Part shown: piece by piece, positions 27,373-36,300 of the stretch
How the letters are laid out: each line of letters begins with the position of its first letter
Numbering within the stretch: position 1 is the stretch's first letter
Source: Candidatus Obscuribacterales bacterium
GTDB taxonomy: Bacteria; Cyanobacteriota; Vampirovibrionia; Obscuribacterales; Obscuribacteraceae
Direction of reading: 5' to 3'
Assembly (NCBI GenBank): GCA_019752635.1
Contig: JAIELX010000032.1
Coordinates: 186,001 to 250,000 of the forward strand
Length of the DNA stretch: 64,000 nucleotides
The notes under the pieces: model-generated
Databases searched by the model: none
Seen by the model: the letters and a program-made list of their open reading frames with translations, nothing else
What the model was told of the DNA's origin: nothing
Position numbers and translations under genes: made by a program

Positions 27373-27407
27373 ACAAAGCCGCAAATGCTCAGCATCTGCG
27401 GCTTTGT
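27373..27407 (-). terminator. Terminator hairpin downstream of pgm
   Basis: ACAAAGCCGCA (27373-27383) pairs with TGCGGCTTTGT (27397-27407), with further pairing of ATGCT/AGCAT inside. On the minus strand the stem ends GGCTTTGT, a weak T-rich tail. It lies 65 bases past the pgm stop. Confidence 0.6.
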
Positions 27408-27471
27408 TGCCTTAATAATGAGTTGCCCGGAAAAAGCCTGGCAAGCAACTTCTATCAGACGGGTACTGGAA

Positions 27472-29127
27472 TCAGGCCCTCTGCGTTTCTCTGGTGAGAA
27501 CGCGTGAGACAAGCTCCCGCGCTTCGGTCTGCAATCGTTTCAGGTGTTCGGTCCCCTTGAAGCTCTCGGCGTAGATTTTGTAAACATCTTCAGTGCCGGA
27601 CGGGCGTGCGGCAAACCATCCGCTTTCAGTCACAACCTTCAATCCGCCAATTGCAGAATTGTTGCCAGGAGCGGACGTCAACTTCTGAGTGATCTTGTCT
27701 CCGGCCAACTCGGAGGCAGCTACTTGATCGGCTGACAGCTTTTTGAGTTTCGATTTTTCCTCAGGCGTGGCGGGAGCATCAATTCGCTCATACACCGGAG
27801 AGCCAAACTGTTCCGTCAGCGCCTGATAGTGATCCGATGGAGTCTTACCTGTCACGGCAGTAATTTCCGCCGCCAGTAAGTCCAGAATAATTCCGTCCTT
27901 GTCGGTGGTCCAGACCGAACCGTCCTTTCTGAGGAAAGAGGCTCCTGCGCTTTCTTCGCCGCCAAATCCCAAGCTACCGTCAATCAATCCGTCTACAAAC
28001 CACTTGAAGCCAACCGGCACCTCGTAAAGATTGCGTCCAAGCTTGGAGACGACTTTGTCGATCATGCTGCTGCTCACAACGGTCTTGCCGACAGCAGCAT
28101 CAGCTCGCCACGTCTTACGGTTGGCGAACAGATACTCGATAGCCACGGACAAATAGTGGTTGGGATTCATCAGTCCAGCCGTCGGAGTCACAATGCCGTG
28201 GCGATCGTGATCCGTATCGTTTCCGAATGCTATGTCGTAGCGATCCTTTAGCGCAACCAGTCCCGCCATTGCATAAGGCGACGAGCAGTCCATGCGGATT
28301 TTGCCATCCCAGTCCACGTGCATAAATGAAAATGTGGGATCAACGCGAGTGCTGACCACTTCAAGATTCAACTTGTAGTGATCGCCAATGCGCTCCCAGT
28401 ACGCGACGCCAGCGCCACCGAGGGGATCGGCACCGATGTGCAAACGTGAGGATTGGATACGATCGAAATCGATAACAGTGCTCAACTCATTGACGTAATT
28501 GGACAGGAAGTCGTATTTATGAGTAGTTGAGGCTTTCATAGCCTTTTCGAAGCTGACTCGCTTTACGTCTTTGAGATCATTGGCTAGAAACTCATTGGCC
28601 TTGTCTTCCACCCAACCGGTGATGTTCGTGTCGGCAGGTCCACCGGAAGGCGGATTGTACTTAAATCCGCCATCGGAGGGCGGATTGTGCGATGGAGTAA
28701 TAACGATTCCATCGGCCAGCCCTTCTTTTTTGCCGCGATTGTAGTTCAAAATCGCCAGAGAAAGCGATGGCGTAGGAGTGTAACCGCCATCGGCCGCAAC
28801 CATTACTTCCACTTCATTGGCGGCCAATACCTCCATGGCACTGGCAAAGGCAGGCTCCGACAGCGCGTGAGTATCAATACCGATGAACAATGGTCCGGTA
28901 ATGCCATTTTGTTTTCTATAAAGAACAATGGCTTGGGTGACGGCTAAAATGTGGTATTCGTTGAAGGACCGCTTGAACGAGGAGCCTCGATGCCCTGATG
29001 TACCAAATGCAACCCGCTGCTCCGGAACACTCACATCGGGGCGCTCGGAGTAATACGCCGTGATCAACTTCGGAACGTTCACCAGCAAATCCGGCTGCGC
29101 AGGCTTTCCCGCCAAAGGACTGAGCAT
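27472..29127 (-). CDS. pgm: Phosphoglucomutase (alpha-D-glucose 1,6-phosphomutase)
   Basis: 551 residues from the ATG at 29127, which has AAGGAG at the right distance; a TTG six codons upstream overlaps that site and is rejected. Converts glucose 1-phosphate and glucose 6-phosphate in glycogen and sugar-nucleotide metabolism. The sequence has FGTSGHRG near the N-terminus, the active-site serine loop TPSHNPP, the metal loop DTDHDRHG, the sugar-binding GGEESAG loop and the phosphate-binding RPSGTE near the end, in E. coli Pgm-like order and length. Confidence 0.97.
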   Translation of the reverse strand: MLSPLAGKPAQPDLLVNVPKLITAYYSERPDVSVPEQRVAFGTSGHRGSSFKRSFNEYHILAVTQAIVLYRKQNGITGPLFIGIDTHALSEPAFASAMEVLAANEVEVMVAADGGYTPTPSLSLAILNYNRGKKEGLADGIVITPSHNPPSDGGFKYNPPSGGPADTNITGWVEDKANEFLANDLKDVKRVSFEKAMKASTTHKYDFLSNYVNELSTVIDFDRIQSSRLHIGADPLGGAGVAYWERIGDHYKLNLEVVSTRVDPTFSFMHVDWDGKIRMDCSSPYAMAGLVALKDRYDIAFGNDTDHDRHGIVTPTAGLMNPNHYLSVAIEYLFANRKTWRADAAVGKTVVSSSMIDKVVSKLGRNLYEVPVGFKWFVDGLIDGSLGFGGEESAGASFLRKDGSVWTTDKDGIILDLLAAEITAVTGKTPSDHYQALTEQFGSPVYERIDAPATPEEKSKLKKLSADQVAASELAGDKITQKLTSAPGNNSAIGGLKVVTESGWFAARPSGTEDVYKIYAESFKGTEHLKRLQTEARELVSRVLTRETQRA

Positions 29128-29334
29128 GAGTCTCTCTCCTTGCAATTTAGGTTAAGTCAGCGTCATATCTTCCCGTAAATCGTCAGGGAATTCAACCGCT
29201 GTTGTTGTTCGGGGGGGGTCTTGTTGTCAGCCTTGACTAGCGCCGACAGGATACGCAAAAGAGGTCTGCTAGGCAGGAATGTGAAATACCACCATATTTG
29301 GTGCCCACACCCGGGAGTTCCGCAGATGGAGTAC

Positions 29335-29691
29335 TCAGCGCATTATCTTTTTCAGCCCCCAGTAGATGTTTTCTTCGCCGGTGAAACCTGTCGTGATAGA
29401 GGTATCACCTTCGGTGCCGAGGAAGACGATAGTAGGCAACACTGTAACGCCATACTTCTCGACTAATTCCTGATTGGCGGGATCATCGACATCAACCGTC
29501 ACGACAGTGACCCGTCCCGCATACTTTCGTTCAATTTTTGCTAGAACCGGTTTAACCGCGCGACACGGTCTGCACCATTTTGCCTGAAAGTCCATAATTG
29601 TAGGCTTGCTAACCGGCGTGGCACAGACCTGTGCGGCGCAGCAGATCGACGCTATGGTGGCAAGTAAAAATTTGACAACAACTTTTTTCAT
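29335..29691 (-). CDS. Exported thioredoxin-like protein
   Basis: 118 residues from the ATG at 29691 (MKKVVV..); an ATG five codons upstream is possible. A signal peptide (basic start, hydrophobic core, Ala-x-Ala-like end VCAT) precedes a thioredoxin fold. The active site is WCRPC, cis-Pro is in VTVLPTI, and the order of strands (TIMDFQAKW, VTVVTVDVDD, TIVFLG) is that of thioredoxin. Likely a periplasmic disulfide reductase or oxidase. Alone between pgm and an unknown gene. Confidence 0.9.
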   Translation of the reverse strand: MKKVVVKFLLATIASICCAAQVCATPVSKPTIMDFQAKWCRPCRAVKPVLAKIERKYAGRVTVVTVDVDDPANQELVEKYGVTVLPTIVFLGTEGDTSITTGFTGEENIYWGLKKIMR

Positions 29692-29990
29692 AGTAAAAAC
29701 GGACATGGTTAAGTTACCAGTATCAGTTTACGGCGTCGTTTTCCAACACGTAAACAGGAATCTGGATTTGTGGTGGCGCTTCGGTTCTACGTAAATTTCA
29801 CAACATTGGCCCATAATCGCAATTACTTGGCATGCAACGTTCTTCAGACCACGTTACCGCCAGCGAGACTGGATTATGTCCAGTAATTACTAAGATCTTT
29901 CCACGCGTCTGCCGGGATTCTCCGGACAGTTCCGCCCAGCCGCCCGACAAGAGAAGCGGAAAGATACACCACAAAGAAGAGGTCCGCCGC

Positions 29991-30365
29991 ATGACCCCAT
30001 TCAATGCCCCTGTCGCCTCCGTTGAGGCGATCACGGCCCCCGTGCCTTTCATTTCGGAACAGCCGGAGATGCCATTGATCCGCATTCTGTTCTATCCGGA
30101 TGGCAGCAAACGCGAGTTCGATTACGACGAAGCAGGGGAATTGTGCGGAATCGATCACGGCAATGGCATCGTTTGGTTACGAAGCGAACATGGTGCCGGC
30201 TGGTATGTTCTCTCCGCTGAGATGACGGAACCACCGGCGATCAGCATGTTCAACGTGACAATCAATCAGGCATCCGGCGATTTGTTTTATGAGCGAGACA
30301 AATTGCGAATTACAGAATTACCAAATGGAAATCGTGTTTGTGAAAACCTCGATTTCCAGGAATAG
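29991..30365 (+). CDS. Hypothetical protein with YD-repeat-like segment
   Basis: 124 residues from the ATG at 29991, chosen because AGAGGT lies seven bases before it; the frame is open from 29832 but that part has odd composition. The middle (YPDGSKREFDYDEAGEL) resembles one YD/RHS repeat unit, followed by beta strands with Trp. No signal peptide. It converges with the next small gene, stop codons one base apart. Confidence 0.7.
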   Translation: MTPFNAPVASVEAITAPVPFISEQPEMPLIRILFYPDGSKREFDYDEAGELCGIDHGNGIVWLRSEHGAGWYVLSAEMTEPPAISMFNVTINQASGDLFYERDKLRITELPNGNRVCENLDFQE

Positions 30366-30366
30366 G

Positions 30367-30603
30367 CTAGCGATAGCCTGAAAAAACCGGATGCAGCAAC
30401 GTCTGCCCGTTGCGATGCCCCACGACTTTGAAAAGAAGCTCTTTGTTCGGAGCCAACACATCGGTGGTCGCGGCAAAGCCAGTATGCTGTTGATTCTCGC
30501 CAAAGCGAATTAGATAACCGCCGGACACCTGCTGAACGGCCCGTCCGCAAAATGTTTTACCCTGTGCAACTGCAGGATTGCCTCCTGGTCCGACTCTTAT
30601 CAT
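30367..30603 (-). CDS. Small hypothetical protein
   Basis: 78 residues; ATG with GGAG eight bases upstream. Predicted strands (GGYLIRFGENQQHTGFAA, KELLFKVVGHRNG) suggest a small beta-rich soluble protein. No family recognised. Tail-to-tail with the YD-like gene. Confidence 0.6.
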   Translation of the reverse strand: MIRVGPGGNPAVAQGKTFCGRAVQQVSGGYLIRFGENQQHTGFAATTDVLAPNKELLFKVVGHRNGQTLLHPVFSGYR

Positions 30604-30784
30604 TGCGCCGCTCCCTTGTCCCCGTGTCCTACATTTCTCTCCACAAGGGAACTCACAAAATTAGGACAAGATAATTAATTTTCGATAACAGAAGTCAAGC
30701 ACGCAGGCGCCAGTTATCTAAGGTGAAGAAATTACTCAAGGAGGGCATATCCTCATATAGCGGCTCAGGAGCAAGGATATTCAA

Positions 30785-31513
30785 ATGGTCGAAATGCGAC
30801 AAATGCCCGTTCCTACAACTTTGGCACCGGAACTAGCCCCGGACTACATAAGACCGAGGGATTACATCCGTCCCGTGCTTGGCGGTGCAACTCTCGCGTG
30901 TGGTTACGCGGCAGCCTTTGCAGCTTTCCGCGCGGTAGTCTCAAGTGGCGCGCATTCAGTTGCGCCTGCTGAACTCCTGTACTTCGTCCCGTTCTGCGCG
31001 CTCACAGTACTGACGTCGGCAGTGATTCATCACCGGGTGTGGCTCTATCGCCTCCGCAAGTATGGAGTCCAGGCATTCGAGGTCTATCACGATCTGGATA
31101 TGCCGGTGGAAGAAGCATTTGAGCTTTGCCTGGCTTCTTCAGCGCAGTTACGCGATTCAAAAATCGAGAAATGCGACGACGCAAACAACGCAGTCACAGT
31201 GAGAGTGAAAGGAAACTTCTGGATCACGGTCGACCGGCTAGTTGAAATTTCCGTGCAAAAGATCGGCGAAAACAAAACACGCATGAAAGTCAAAAGCGTG
31301 ATCAAACTTACAAAAGTCAGAACATGGTTGTTCGAAGCCGTCTGGGGTCCGAAGTGGCAGCCGTTACTGTTCCGAAGTGATTTCAAAAGAAACAAGAAAA
31401 TCATGTCCGAGATCCTGTCTTTCGTCCAAAACGTTCCGAACTGGGACCACAAATACTTGCCGGGAAACTCGTTCGACCACCTCTGCTTACCGGGGTCCGA
31501 ACGCGCAGCTTAG
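30785..31513 (+). CDS. Membrane protein with two helices and a soluble SRPBCC-like domain
   Basis: 242 residues; ATG with AGGA about eight bases upstream. Two membrane helices at about 32-53 and 64-84, then a cytoplasmic domain (about 95-215) that starts with a D.P.E.AFELC helix and goes on with strands, reminiscent of START/SRPBCC-like ligand-binding folds. Function unknown. Its stop overlaps the convergent DinB gene by four bases. Confidence 0.7.
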   Translation: MVEMRQMPVPTTLAPELAPDYIRPRDYIRPVLGGATLACGYAAAFAAFRAVVSSGAHSVAPAELLYFVPFCALTVLTSAVIHHRVWLYRLRKYGVQAFEVYHDLDMPVEEAFELCLASSAQLRDSKIEKCDDANNAVTVRVKGNFWITVDRLVEISVQKIGENKTRMKVKSVIKLTKVRTWLFEAVWGPKWQPLLFRSDFKRNKKIMSEILSFVQNVPNWDHKYLPGNSFDHLCLPGSERAA

Positions 31514-31989
31514 ACGCCCCAGGCAGACCATGATTCGGGAAACGGCCGGTTCATTAGCTTGAGATAAACAATCCACTGACCGTGGTGTAGAGTCTCGTGA
31601 GTTTCCAGTCGCATGAGATGTTCAAAGAGGTTGACCTTCTCTTCGAACCAATCCACTTCCGAGGTCCAATCAACATCACGCAGTAGGTCAAACAAACCAT
31701 CATCCAGGCGATCGAGATAATCGATCAACCATTCCTTTTGCGGTCCGCCATCGTAACTCTTTCCTTCGGGCGTAAAGTTAATGCGGCGCGTAGTCAAAGC
31801 TTCCATGTAGCATTCCTGCACACGGCCTACATGTCGAAACTGTTTCCAGAGAGCTCCCATGCCGGGACCGGGAACGAACAACAAGTCTTCAGTACTAAGT
31901 TCTGTCAGCAAGTCGCGCGTAAGCCCACGAGTAAAAGTCCACGCGGAGCGAAAAGATCTGGAGAAGTCGACCGATTCCCAATTCTCCAT
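31510..31989 (-). CDS. DinB/YfiT-like putative metal-dependent protein
   Basis: 159 residues, about the usual family length. The four-helix DinB pattern is visible with the metal-ligand His positions FRHVGR (about 53) and HETLHHGQW (about 132-136). DinB-like proteins include thiol transferases and hydrolases; the substrate is unknown. It starts only three bases after the stop of the acyltransferase gene, so it is the last gene of that operon. Confidence 0.8.
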   Translation of the reverse strand: MENWESVDFSRSFRSAWTFTRGLTRDLLTELSTEDLLFVPGPGMGALWKQFRHVGRVQECYMEALTTRRINFTPEGKSYDGGPQKEWLIDYLDRLDDGLFDLLRDVDWTSEVDWFEEKVNLFEHLMRLETHETLHHGQWIVYLKLMNRPFPESWSAWGV

Positions 31990-31992
31990 TCG

Positions 31993-32805
31993 TTAAAGAA
32001 TCGCTTTGACACGCTGGCGCAGCAGCCGATTCAATTCAGCTTGCACTTCACCTTCAATCTCACGAGCAAACGCCGGTGCGGCGTCATAAGTTTCGTCGCG
32101 ATTTTCGCAATGTTTTTGCATGGACTTTAGCACCGACATTTTCCAACGAACGGGAAACGAGCTCAACACATTGGCGGGGAAAGGCAGCCAGGGCATAAAC
32201 GGCGTCACTGGAAATGCCGGCAATTCAGCCCACTTAGCGAAGTCTTGAAGATTGGTAAGAACAGGGAACGACTCCTCGCAACCCAGTGTTGCCAGCGGTA
32301 TCACCGGCACGTTCTCTTCAATGGCCGGAATAACTCGGGTCCAATCAAAATCACGCAATCGATAGCGCTCGCTGAATGGCTTGACGGAGCCTTGCACACC
32401 TTCAGGGAAAACCGCAACCAGCTCACCTTGAGCGAACAAACGTTTGACATTTTCGGAAGACCAAGGCACAAAGCCCAATTCGCGTCCGAGATGGTGAATG
32501 CGTTCGTCTTCGACCCAGTCCATATCGCAGCATATATTCAGCCGCCGCGGGTTGTGCTCGCGAGCCATCATAGCGTAGGACAGCATTATGCCGGCCCAGG
32601 GGATAACGCCACCAGTGTTGCCGACAATGAGTGCCGGTCCCTCGGCGGGAATCTTATCGAGTCCTTTGACTTGAACACGCCACCACGACTTGAACAAAAA
32701 GCCCAGAAACGGCTCCAATTTAGCCATTGTCTTCACCGAAGAGCCGAATTGAGTGCCTCTACGCGCGCTGCGTATGTAGTCTTTAAAAACTTCAGCGTAA
32801 GTCAT
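31993..32805 (-). CDS. PlsC-like acyltransferase homologue lacking the catalytic His/Asp
   Basis: 270 residues, paralogous to the upstream gene. The region matching VGNHSGLLPVDG in the sister reads VGNTGGVIPWAG: Thr64 for the catalytic His and Ala71 for the Asp. The second motif FPEG and the later VIPLATLG are kept. In this family the His/Asp pair activates the glycerol hydroxyl, so catalysis is doubtful; it may partner the active copy. ATG overlaps the previous stop (TAATG). Confidence 0.88.
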   Translation of the reverse strand: MTYAEVFKDYIRSARRGTQFGSSVKTMAKLEPFLGFLFKSWWRVQVKGLDKIPAEGPALIVGNTGGVIPWAGIMLSYAMMAREHNPRRLNICCDMDWVEDERIHHLGRELGFVPWSSENVKRLFAQGELVAVFPEGVQGSVKPFSERYRLRDFDWTRVIPAIEENVPVIPLATLGCEESFPVLTNLQDFAKWAELPAFPVTPFMPWLPFPANVLSSFPVRWKMSVLKSMQKHCENRDETYDAAPAFAREIEGEVQAELNRLLRQRVKAIL

Positions 32806-33713
32806 TAGTCACCATCCCAGCCTGAGAAAACCGATTTGCGCTCGCGCAATAGTTCGTTCAGGTCTCGTTGAATTTGATATTGAATTTCTCTTGCTATAGA
32901 TAGAGCAAGTTTGCGATCCGTAGACCGCTCCGGCGGATAGTCCAGATAAATTGGTTTGTGAATTTTGATAAGCCAGCGAACCGGCAAAGGCACAAACTGC
33001 ATGGGAAACGGCAACCAGGGGAAGGTAACCGTCAAGGGAAAGAAAGGCATTCTCAGCATCCGAGCCAAGCTCTTAACGTTGACGAAATTCGGAAAAATTT
33101 CGTCACCGCCAACAGTGGCAACAGGCACAATTGGTGTCTGTGTCGCTATAGCTATCTGAACAAACCCGGGATGAAAATCGTGAATGCGGTAACGCTCGCG
33201 AAAAGTCTTACCGACACCGCGAATTCCTTCCGGATAAATACCAACTATCTCATCACGCTCAAGCAACTTCATGCAGTTTTCTTTGGTTGCTCGTACCTGG
33301 CCGGTTTGAATTGCCCATTCTCGCAACCCCGGCACCTGAAAGAACCAGTCGGTCGCCAGAAAACGCACTCGGCGCGGATTGACGTGCTGATTGCACATGG
33401 CAATAGTCAACAACCCGCCGTCGACAGGAAGGAGGCCCGAGTGGTTCCCCACTAGCAAAACCTTTCCTTCGTCCGGAATGTTCTCGATGCCTTCGGCCTT
33501 TACCTTGAAGTATTCTTCGTAAAGGAAGCGAAAGTATCGTTCCCAGCGAGCGAACGTCTCAAGACTGAAGCCATATTCGTCTTCTTCGTCAATATAGCGA
33601 TTTACGAACGCGGGATTGCGCCGGGCAAGAGATTTTAAAGCCTCTTCCGGCTTTAGCGCTTGAATACTCGACCAATAATCCACAAAACGCTCAGGACTCC
33701 CGGACCGAAACAT
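32805..33713 (-). CDS. Lysophospholipid acyltransferase (PlsC-like)
   Basis: 302 residues. Acyltransferase motif I is VGNHSGLLPVDG (His91, Asp98), motif II ATDWFF, motif III YPEGIRG and motif IV PIVPVATVG, so the enzyme should be active in transfer of acyl chains to (lyso)phospholipid. GGTGG lies before the ATG. It overlaps the degenerate paralogue by one base (TAATG) and is followed by the DinB gene, making a three-gene operon. Confidence 0.93.
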   Translation of the reverse strand: MFRSGSPERFVDYWSSIQALKPEEALKSLARRNPAFVNRYIDEEDEYGFSLETFARWERYFRFLYEEYFKVKAEGIENIPDEGKVLLVGNHSGLLPVDGGLLTIAMCNQHVNPRRVRFLATDWFFQVPGLREWAIQTGQVRATKENCMKLLERDEIVGIYPEGIRGVGKTFRERYRIHDFHPGFVQIAIATQTPIVPVATVGGDEIFPNFVNVKSLARMLRMPFFPLTVTFPWLPFPMQFVPLPVRWLIKIHKPIYLDYPPERSTDRKLALSIAREIQYQIQRDLNELLRERKSVFSGWDGD

Positions 33714-33823
33714 ATAAAAACCACCAGCCGCTTGAGAAGGGAATTAAGCAGGATGCCCGATTTTGCGGGTTTTTCGTCTTCCGTGACGCCCGATTCTTCT
33801 CGACTCGTGTCGAATTCTTGCAT
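33653..33823 (-). CDS. Possible small membrane protein overlapping the acyltransferase start
   Basis: 56 residues from the ATG at 33823, with GAGG about nine bases upstream. An acidic N-terminus (MQEFDTSREE..) is followed by one membrane helix (about 31-50, LVVFICFGPGVLSVLWI) and a basic end, the pattern of a small inner-membrane protein. It overlaps the next gene by 61 bases in another frame, which is unusual, so it is only probable. Confidence 0.45.
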   Translation of the reverse strand: MQEFDTSREESGVTEDEKPAKSGILLNSLLKRLVVFICFGPGVLSVLWIIGRVFKR

Positions 33824-34094
33824 AATTTTTCGCCTCGTATACTGCGAATTATGACAAGTATGGCCTGCCACTACGGCTGAACGCAACTGGCATTTAACAA
33901 AGTTTAAAGGGGGCTCAGTCCTCTATTTTTCAAACAGCGCCAAGGCCGAGGCGATGACAGTATCAGGGTGTAGCGGCTCAAGCCCGTTCAATAGCCCTTC
34001 TTGACGCGCCCGTTGTGACATAATTGTCCTCATTGAGCAGAAAAACTGCACAAAACGTCTATCACAAGAGCTGGAAAGTAAGAGAGTACTAACC

Positions 34095-34427
34095 ATGAAC
34101 CAAGACGATATGGCACGCAAGATGCGCGACGCCCAGAGCTCGCTGATGAAAATGCAGCAAGACATGAATAAGATGCAGGAAGAACTCTCCGCCGTAATGA
34201 TTGAAGGAACCGCCGGTGGCGGCGCCGTCACAGTGATCTGCAACGGCAATGGCGAATTTAGAAGCGTGAAGATCAAGAAAGAAGCCGTCGATCCCAGCGA
34301 CATCGAAACTCTGGAAGACCTGGTTCTGGCAGCTGTGAAAGATGCCACGACCAAATCCCAGAAAATGTTGCAGCAACGAGCCAACGCCCTCACGGCCGGC
34401 TTGAACCTGCCACCGGGATTGTTCTAA
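34095..34427 (+). CDS. ybaB: YbaB/EbfC-family nucleoid-associated protein
   Basis: 110 residues. The N-terminal helix (MARKMRDAQ...MQEELSA) and the strands (GTAGGGAVTVICNGNGEFRSVKIKK split over about 39-63) are the family pattern; Asp/Leu-rich helix ETLEDLVLAAV follows. It binds DNA as a dimer. It lies 12 bases before recR, the common partnership in bacteria, although dnaX is not next to them here. Confidence 0.95.
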   Translation: MNQDDMARKMRDAQSSLMKMQQDMNKMQEELSAVMIEGTAGGGAVTVICNGNGEFRSVKIKKEAVDPSDIETLEDLVLAAVKDATTKSQKMLQQRANALTAGLNLPPGLF

Positions 34428-34439
34428 AGCGTACTGAAT

Positions 34440-35036
34440 ATGTTCTTCACTCGCCCGCTGGCGCGTTTGATCGAAGAGTTTCAAAAGTTCCCGGGTGTCG
34501 GTCCGAAATCGGCCCAGCGCATGGCTTTTCATGTGCTGGACCTTTCACTGGAAGAAGTACAAGGTCTGGCGTTCGCGATAGCCGACGCCAAAGATAAGGT
34601 AAAACACTGCAGTTCGTGCTCGCATTTATCCGCGGAAGATCCATGCGAAATCTGCACGGATAGCCGGCGAGACCGCCAGACCATCTGCGTGGTATCAGAC
34701 CCTCGCGACGTAATCGCTCTGGAACGAACCCGGGAATACCGCGGTCTTTACCACGTGTTGCGCGGGCTGATCTCGCCGCTGGAAGGCAAAGGACCGGATC
34801 AGCTCTCAATCAAGGAACTCTTGATGCGCCTGCAGGATGGTGTTGCCCAAGAGGTGATCCTGGCGATTAACCCAACCATTGAGGGAGATGCCACGGTCCT
34901 TTATCTCACTCGCTTGATAAAACCGAGCGGAGTGCGTCTCAGTCGAATTGCCTTTGGTCTTCCCATGGGCGCCGATCTTGAATACGCAGACGACATGACG
35001 TTAAGTAAGTCGCTTGAGGGGCGTCGCGAGATTTAA
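34440..35036 (+). CDS. recR: Recombination mediator protein RecR
   Basis: 198 residues, the usual length. N-terminal helix-hairpin-helix with FPGVGPKSAQR (17-27), a C4 zinc finger (Cys57, Cys60, Cys69, Cys72), a Toprim domain starting VVSDPRDV and a Walker-B-like C-terminal part with GLPMGADLEYAD. Acts with RecO/RecF to load RecA on gapped DNA. Confidence 0.98.
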   Translation: MFFTRPLARLIEEFQKFPGVGPKSAQRMAFHVLDLSLEEVQGLAFAIADAKDKVKHCSSCSHLSAEDPCEICTDSRRDRQTICVVSDPRDVIALERTREYRGLYHVLRGLISPLEGKGPDQLSIKELLMRLQDGVAQEVILAINPTIEGDATVLYLTRLIKPSGVRLSRIAFGLPMGADLEYADDMTLSKSLEGRREI

Positions 35037-35080
35037 GAGGTCCCCCAGGTATCTCGCCCCGGTACCACCCTGCAGCAGCT

Positions 35081-35112
35081 CCCGGAAGAGCCCGCATACT
35101 GCGGGCACCGGG
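35081..35112. terminator. Hairpin downstream of recR
   Basis: GCCCGCA (35090-35096) and TGCGGGC (35100-35106) form a stem with loop TAC, extended by CCCGG (35081-35085) and CCGGG (35108-35112). No T-run follows, so termination is only possible, not certain. Confidence 0.45.
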
Positions 35113-35226
35113 ACGCAACTAACGTGAACTGCAATCACATCGCGCCACGCAATTCACCTGCAGCACTACCGACGGTAACTACAGCCCCTACTCTAGAAGT
35201 TCAGATTCTCCGCCATTTCGTCGCCA

Positions 35227-36300
35227 TTAGCCAAAGAATCGCTCCAGTGATTCAGCGACCACAGACATCAATTCCAGCAACACGCGAGTCCGCTCTCTGT
35301 CGGCAGCATAAATCGCACCTCCTTCGGTATAGGCAATAATTTCCTCACCATACACGGCAAGAGTTTCAATCCCGCACTCGCTGAATATTTGTCCAATTAC
35401 ATTATCGCCGGTCTGCTGCAACCACTCGAAAATGCGATCCGGTGCATCCGACTCTACAGTTATTCCAATCAACAGCAGCCGCTCGGGAATAGGACAAGTC
35501 TTCCAGTCTATTGATGTTGAGTTCTTACCAATCCAATGGCGGTGCCCTGTTTTGAAGACTCTTACTCTGGCGACACACGAAATCGACATGGCTACACAGT
35601 AAGATACCGTGTCTTCGACACCCAAATAATCGCCACACAAATATTCCACGCAACCGGAGAAGAAGCGCATTCCAGTTGGTCTACCGCGATAGAGTCCATC
35701 AGGTGATTCGGATACACGAAGGCGATTTTTCTCTCCCTCGACTCGATTCGTACTCTCTAACAAACTCGAATGCGCTGGCCAACCAGTGATTTCCTTTACG
35801 ACCAGATACTGTCGAGCAGCCCAATACACGACCGCACCGAAAACTGCCATGAAGAGAAAGGGACCCAAAGCAATTACACCGACAATGAAGAACCCCTGAG
35901 ACAGTGTTTGCAGAAAATGCAGCAGCGGGGAACTAACACAAAAGGCTACTATCACGGCCAGCGAAGCCACGACGTAACCCAGCGGTCTGGCGTTCCTTTC
36001 AGCTGCAGTTTCGCCATACTTCCTCTTTGGACCTAGTGATTCTGGAATTGTCCAGACTTCATCACAAACAAGCATGTAAGAATATGCTTTTACCTTGCTC
36101 CAATCAGAATCACCATATACACAGTTGAGGGAGAGAGTTTCGCTGCAAGTCTTTAGCTCGCGATATGCAGCATCGTCGTAAGTGGCGCCGGTCACGTAAT
36201 CTCTCACGGCTTGAAAAAACGCTACCTGTTCACGAGAGCAGGACACTTCGCGACCTTCTCCACTACGCGGTCCTACGTATTTATTCGGAAACAATTCCAT
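35227..36300 (-). CDS. Hypothetical membrane protein at the end of the LPS operon
   Basis: 357 residues, not recognised. An N-terminal soluble part of about 105 residues is followed by two membrane helices (about 108-129 and 137-159) and a Cys-rich soluble C-terminal part of about 190 residues. The ATG directly abuts the stop of the heptosyltransferase gene (TAA-ATG), so it belongs to that operon, but nothing in the sequence ties it to LPS chemistry. Confidence 0.7.
   Translation of the reverse strand: MELFPNKYVGPRSGEGREVSCSREQVAFFQAVRDYVTGATYDDAAYRELKTCSETLSLNCVYGDSDWSKVKAYSYMLVCDEVWTIPESLGPKRKYGETAAERNARPLGYVVASLAVIVAFCVSSPLLHFLQTLSQGFFIVGVIALGPFLFMAVFGAVVYWAARQYLVVKEITGWPAHSSLLESTNRVEGEKNRLRVSESPDGLYRGRPTGMRFFSGCVEYLCGDYLGVEDTVSYCVAMSISCVARVRVFKTGHRHWIGKNSTSIDWKTCPIPERLLLIGITVESDAPDRIFEWLQQTGDNVIGQIFSECGIETLAVYGEEIIAYTEGGAIYAADRERTRVLLELMSVVAESLERFFG

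Noticed and set aside
27263..27415. Small plus-strand frame starting MDLKQFAKEKERK
   Set aside because: It runs through the pgm terminator hairpin and has no ribosome binding site.
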